Positions 13,924 through 17,298 of a stretch of DNA of 17,298 bases are shown piece after piece. The DNA is taken from positions 1 to 17,298 of the forward strand of contig SYBY01000132.1 in NCBI GenBank assembly GCA_005788585.1. The letters are read 5' to 3'. Both the position numbers and the translations under genes were made by a program. The stretch is from Actinomycetota bacterium. Its GTDB lineage: Bacteria; Actinomycetota; Thermoleophilia; Solirubrobacterales; Solirubrobacteraceae. The notes under the pieces were generated by a model. It was given only the letters and a program-made list of their open reading frames with translations. It made no database searches and was not told the origin of the DNA. The stretch's first letter is position 1. Every line of letters begins with the position of its first letter.

Positions 13924-16686
13924 TCAGTCGCCCGCGAGGGCCCCCTCGGCCACCAGTGCCGCGAGCTCGGTGCGCGAACGCACGCCGAGCTTGCGGTACA
14001 CCCGCCCGAGGTGGAACTCGACGGTCTTCGGGCTGAGGTACAGCTCCGCCGCGACCTCGCGGTTCGTCGCCCCCCGCGCCACCGCGAGGGCGATCCGGTG
14101 CTCCTGGGCCGTCAGCGCGTCGTCGTCGCCGACGGCCGGCCGGCTGACGGCCCCGGCCGCTCGCAGCTCGGCCTCCGCGCGCCCGGCCCACGGCGTCGCG
14201 GCCAGGGCGACGAAGACCTCGTGGGCGGCCCGCAGGCGCTCCCGGGCCTCGACCCGGCGGCGCGCCCGGTGCAGGCGCGCGCCCCAGGCCAGCAGGGTGC
14301 GCCCTCGCTCGAACGGGCTCGTGATCTCATCGTGCAGCGCCAGCGCGCGGGTGAAGGCGTCATCGAAGTCCGCCTCCGCCGTCAGGCCCTGACAGCGCGC
14401 GGCGAGTGCGCGTGCCAGTGGCACGCCACCGCCTCGGGCGTTCGCCTGCACCTGGGAGGTGAGCGCGCGGGCGTCGTCGAGGCGCCCCACCCGGCAGTAG
14501 GCCTCGACCAGGTCGGGGGCCCACGGGATCGTCACCGGGTCGGTGATGCCGATCTCCGGCGCGCGCGCCGCGACACGCTCCAGCACCTCGACCGCACGGC
14601 CCATCTGCCCGAGGCCGAGCTCCAGGAACCCGAGCACCGCCTGGACGCCGTGCGCCGAGGTGGCGTACCCGGCGGCGTCGGCGATCGCAAGGACCTCGGC
14701 CGCATCGGCGCGGCATGCCTCCTCGCGCCCGCGCGCGGCGTGCAGGCGTGCGCGGACGACGAGCGCCGCGGCGAGCGGACCGCGCTGTCCGCAGAGGCGC
14801 GCGATCTCGGCCGCCTCGTCGGATTCGCGTGCGGCGTCGTCCCAGCGGCCGAGGCGCAGCGCCGCGTCCGCCCCGACGAGGAGGTGGTGCGGGACGAGCC
14901 CGCGCGCGCCGGCCGCCCGGACCGCGTCCGCGATGCGGAGGACCTCGTCGCGCAGCAGCGCCGCGTCGCCCAGGCAGATGCGCCCGTGCAGCGCGAAGGA
15001 GATCGACCCGGCCACCGGAGACAGCGGGTCGACGTCGCCCAGCAGCTCGCCTGCCGCCCGCAGCGCCGGGCGGGCGGCCTCGATGTCGCCGCGCAGCGCG
15101 AGCGTCATCCCGAGGATCGCCTGCACGTGGCAGCGCGCGGTCGCGTCGGCATCGGCCGGCAGGGCGCCGGCGGCGGCCCGCGCCGACGCGACGGCTCCAC
15201 GGCAGTCGCCGCCGACGACGCAGACCATCGCGGCGTCGGCGTGCAGGGTCGCCGCCACGGCCGGGTCGGTCCCGGCCACGGCACGCGCCTCGCTCTCCAG
15301 CACCTCGTAGTTGTCCAGCACCGGCCTGATGCCGCCCACGAGCGCGATGACCGCCTGGAGGTGACGGGCGACGAGACGGACCCCGGGCTCCGTCACCTCG
15401 TCGAGGACGCGGTCGAGGAGCGTCGCCGCCCGCTCGTACTCCCCGCCGTAGGCCGCTTCCACCGCGGCCTGGACGCGGCGCCCCACGCGTTGCGTCGTCT
15501 GGTCCGTGAGCTCGGCGGCCCGCTGGAACGCGTCGGCCGCGACCGTGTGCGCGCCGCGCCCCATCGCGCGGTGACCGGCTCCGTCGAGCGCGGCGGCGGC
15601 CTCGGCCGACGGGCCGACGGCGGCCGCGGCGAGATGCCAGGCCCGGGCGTCGGGACGGGCGTGCGCCGCGAGGACCGTGTGGACGCGACGTCGCTCGGTT
15701 CCCGGCGCGCTCTCGACCACCACCCCACGCAACAGCGGATGCGTGAGGGTCGCGGTGCTCGTGTCGAGACGGACGATGCGCGCCTGCTCTGCCTCCTCCA
15801 GCGCGGACACGCCGACCCCGAGGTCGGCGCACGCGGCCACCACCGGTCCGATCGCGCGATCGGCCGACAGCGCCACGACCAGGGCGGCCGTGCGGGCCGT
15901 CGCGCTCAGCCGCGCCAGGCGCAGGGAGAACGCCTCCCACAGATCCCCGCCCGGGGCGGGCGCCGCGGTGAAGGGCTGCACGCCGCGCCGCTGCTCGTCG
16001 CTCAGCAGCGACGGCAGCTCCAGGAGCGCGAGTGGGCTGCCGTGCGCCGCCTCCAGGAGCGCCTCGGCGGCCGACGGCGCCAGCTCGCCGGCCACGGAGC
16101 GCAGCAGCGCGGCAGCGTGCATCTCCTCCAAGCCGCCGACCTCCATGGTGGTGATCGGGCGCCCCGTGAGCGCCGGGACCGGTGTGTCGGCGCGGGCGGC
16201 GGCGAGCACCGCGACCGCCGCACCGTCCAGCCGGCGCGCGGCGTACCCCAGGCACTCGGCGGATGGCCCATCGAGCCACTGCGCGTCGTCGACCAGCACG
16301 AGCAGCGGCTGGCGCGCCGCAGCCGCGCGCAGCAACCCGTGCAGCCCGGCGCAGGCCGCCAGCCGGTCTCCGGCCGGTGGCGGCGCATCGGTGAGCGCGA
16401 GCGCCGCCCGGATCGCGTCGGCCTGCGGCGTCGGCACGGCGTCGAGATGCTCGATGAGCGGACCGGCGACATCGGCGAGTGCGGCGAACGGCAGGTTCGC
16501 CTCGGCTTCCACCCCGACCGTGCCGATGACCCGCGTGCCGGTCGCCTGGGCCCGCGCGTGGTCCAGCAGCGCCGTCTTCCCGATCCCCGGTTCCCCGGTG
16601 ATGAGGACCGACCGCCCGCGCGCGGCGTGAACGTCAGCGATGAGCCGCTGGATCGCCTGGACTTCGTGGTCGCGGCCGAGAAGCAC
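13924..16686 (-). CDS. LuxR-family transcriptional regulator of the LAL/MalT type (AAA ATPase)
   Basis: This 920-residue cytoplasmic regulator belongs to the large ATP-binding LuxR (LAL) group. The N-terminal ATPase has Walker A GEPGIGKT (31-38) and Walker B LLVLVDD followed by AQWLD (128-139). The middle, roughly 350-830, is Ala-rich helical repeat sequence of TPR type, the usual site for inducer or partner binding. The C-terminal LuxR helix-turn-helix covers about 858-912 (LTAQEHRIALAVARG, TNREVAAELYLSPKTVEFHL), with the recognition helix near 885-900. In this group ATP or inducer binding drives oligomerisation and activation of target operons. The start is GTG at 16686, giving MLLGRDHEVQAI, the standard N-terminus. 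It has no Shine-Dalgarno but has TACGCT ending 6 nt before it. The gene lies 26 nt downstream of the acyl-CoA synthetase and could be co-transcribed with it. The inducer and targets are not visible; nearby acyl-CoA genes are candidates by proximity only. Confidence 0.95.
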   Translation of the reverse strand: MLLGRDHEVQAIQRLIADVHAARGRSVLITGEPGIGKTALLDHARAQATGTRVIGTVGVEAEANLPFAALADVAGPLIEHLDAVPTPQADAIRAALALTDAPPPAGDRLAACAGLHGLLRAAAARQPLLVLVDDAQWLDGPSAECLGYAARRLDGAAVAVLAAARADTPVPALTGRPITTMEVGGLEEMHAAALLRSVAGELAPSAAEALLEAAHGSPLALLELPSLLSDEQRRGVQPFTAAPAPGGDLWEAFSLRLARLSATARTAALVVALSADRAIGPVVAACADLGVGVSALEEAEQARIVRLDTSTATLTHPLLRGVVVESAPGTERRRVHTVLAAHARPDARAWHLAAAAVGPSAEAAAALDGAGHRAMGRGAHTVAADAFQRAAELTDQTTQRVGRRVQAAVEAAYGGEYERAATLLDRVLDEVTEPGVRLVARHLQAVIALVGGIRPVLDNYEVLESEARAVAGTDPAVAATLHADAAMVCVVGGDCRGAVASARAAAGALPADADATARCHVQAILGMTLALRGDIEAARPALRAAGELLGDVDPLSPVAGSISFALHGRICLGDAALLRDEVLRIADAVRAAGARGLVPHHLLVGADAALRLGRWDDAARESDEAAEIARLCGQRGPLAAALVVRARLHAARGREEACRADAAEVLAIADAAGYATSAHGVQAVLGFLELGLGQMGRAVEVLERVAARAPEIGITDPVTIPWAPDLVEAYCRVGRLDDARALTSQVQANARGGGVPLARALAARCQGLTAEADFDDAFTRALALHDEITSPFERGRTLLAWGARLHRARRRVEARERLRAAHEVFVALAATPWAGRAEAELRAAGAVSRPAVGDDDALTAQEHRIALAVARGATNREVAAELYLSPKTVEFHLGRVYRKLGVRSRTELAALVAEGALAGD

Positions 16687-16692
16687 GCCCGA

Positions 16693-16698
16693 AGCGTA
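16693..16698 (-). promoter_or_regulatory. Possible leaderless -10 element (TACGCT) of the LuxR-type gene
   Basis: TACGCT on the minus strand is followed by 6 nt and then the GTG start at 16686. It lies in the 26-nt gap after the acyl-CoA synthetase stop. It matches the TACGNT pattern seen ahead of two other genes here. It lacks the GGCGCA prefix of those two, so support is weaker. Confidence 0.4.
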
Positions 16699-16712
16699 CG
16701 GCGGCCTCCGCG

Positions 16713-17298
16713 TCAGCTGTACATCGCGCTGATGGCGTCGTCGTACTTGGCGCCGATGGGCTTGCGCTTGAGCTTCATCGTCGGGGTCAGCTCGTCGCCC
16801 CCGGGCAGCCAGTCGCCCTCGACGATCGTGAACTTCTTGATCTGCTCGACCCGGCTGAGCTTGGCGTTCGCCGCGTCGACGGCCTCCTGCACCGCGGCCC
16901 GCGCCCGGTCGTCGCGCGCGAGCGACTCCAGCGACGCGTCCTCGATGCCCTGCTGCTGGGCCCACATCGGCGCGAAGTCGGCGTCGAGCACGATGAGCGC
17001 GGTGTTGTAGGAGCGCCCGTCGCCGATGACGCACGCCTGCCCGATGAGCGGGGACGCCGACTTCAGCGTCGCCTCGATGAACGACGGCGACATGTTCTTG
17101 CCGGCCGCGTTGATGATGAGCTCCTTCTTGCGGTCGACGATCTTCAGGTAGCCGTCGTCGTCGAACTCCCCGATGTCCCCGGTGTGCAGCCAGCCGTCCG
17201 CGTCGATGGTCTCGGCGGTCTTGTCGGGCAGGTTGCGGTAGCCGGTCATCACGGCGTCGGCGCGCACGAGCACCTCGCCGTCCTCGGCGAGCTTGATC
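16713..17298 (-). CDS. Long-chain acyl-CoA synthetase (AMP-forming), C-terminal part (cut by window edge)
   Basis: The last 194 residues of an ANL-superfamily acid-CoA ligase are visible, and the N-terminus is outside the window. The enzyme activates a fatty acid with ATP to acyl-AMP, then to acyl-CoA. Visible motifs are GWLHTGDIGEFDDDGYL (the TGD nucleotide-ribose motif), IVDRKKELI with the hinge/AMP-binding Asp-Arg, NMSPSFIE, and the C-terminal LTPTMKLKRKPIGAKY, which carries the family's C-terminal-domain Lys. The long helical insertion (residues of about 110-150 of the visible part) and the KLKR ending are typical of the bacterial long-chain FadD15-like branch rather than small acetyl-CoA synthetases. 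It is followed after 26 nt by the LuxR-type regulator on the same strand. It could supply acyl-CoA to the dehydrogenase operon further along the same strand, but nothing in the sequence ties them directly. Confidence 0.93.
   Translation of the reverse strand, partial: IKLAEDGEVLVRADAVMTGYRNLPDKTAETIDADGWLHTGDIGEFDDDGYLKIVDRKKELIINAAGKNMSPSFIEATLKSASPLIGQACVIGDGRSYNTALIVLDADFAPMWAQQQGIEDASLESLARDDRARAAVQEAVDAANAKLSRVEQIKKFTIVEGDWLPGGDELTPTMKLKRKPIGAKYDDAISAMYS

Noticed and set aside
13919..13935. GCGGG/CCCGC dyad at the convergent stops of the small secreted protein and LuxR-type gene
   Set aside because: The stem is only 5 bp and overlaps the coding ends. It is too weak to call a terminator.
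14011..17010. A 999-codon plus-strand open frame across the LuxR-type gene and acyl-CoA synthetase
   Set aside because: It runs antisense to two genes with clear catalytic and DNA-binding motifs, and its own translation is low-complexity Arg-rich sequence.
1..17298. tRNA, rRNA, CRISPR, insertion sequence or phage attachment sites
   Set aside because: No matching structures, repeats or transposase-like proteins were found on either strand by reading.

Overview
The window is very GC-rich and fully packed with genes, and it reads as chromosomal DNA of a high-GC actinobacterium. Several features point to the class Thermoleophilia (Solirubrobacter/Conexibacter-like): secreted proteins with Arg-rich C-terminal domains, a small secreted protein with the 'VIALSVALGGTAQA' type of signal peptide, a MalT/LAL-type LuxR regulator and abundant acyl-CoA genes. 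This taxonomic guess comes from protein style only. I see no mobile element, CRISPR array, tRNA or rRNA.

Layout. (1) Bases 1-886, minus: N-terminal part of a PknB-type Ser/Thr kinase, cut by the window edge. (2) Bases 1018-7191, plus: two tandem, collinear paralogous genes for secreted proteins of about 1000 residues. Each has four internal repeats, and each repeat carries four regularly spaced cysteines. A GC-rich hairpin separates the genes and another follows the pair. (3) Bases 7256-10300, minus: a tightly coupled operon, acyl-CoA dehydrogenase -> APH-type phosphotransferase -> short-chain dehydrogenase, whose coding regions overlap by 1 and 11 nt. (4) Bases 10380-11720, minus: a secreted beta-propeller (PD40/TolB-like) protein with an Arg-rich C-terminal domain. 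(5) Bases 11795-13231, minus: a circularly permuted type-2 ATP-grasp protein. (6) Bases 13425-13919, plus: a small secreted protein, divergent from the ATP-grasp gene. (7) Bases 13924-16686, minus: a large LuxR/LAL-type ATPase regulator. (8) Bases 16713-17298, minus: the C-terminal part of a long-chain acyl-CoA synthetase, cut by the window edge.

How the genes may work together. The dehydrogenase and APH kinase match, as separate proteins, the two catalytic parts fused in ACAD10/ACAD11 and the LvaC/LvaA pair of the Pseudomonas putida levulinate pathway. The dehydrogenase carries Asp where classical acyl-CoA dehydrogenases carry the catalytic Glu. With the coupled SDR, and an acyl-CoA synthetase on the same strand some 6 kb upstream, this suggests catabolism of 4-hydroxy- or 4-oxo-acyl-CoA. 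That is inference. The tandem secreted pair is the most unusual object here: the 16 mature cysteines of one protein fall at the same positions as those of the other, shifted by at most one residue.

Regulation. Three minus-strand genes (acyl-CoA dehydrogenase, propeller protein, LuxR regulator) have a TACGNT -10-like hexamer 6 or 7 nt before the start codon and no Shine-Dalgarno. This is the geometry of leaderless mRNAs. The secreted-protein genes on the plus strand instead have clear GGAGG-type ribosome binding sites.
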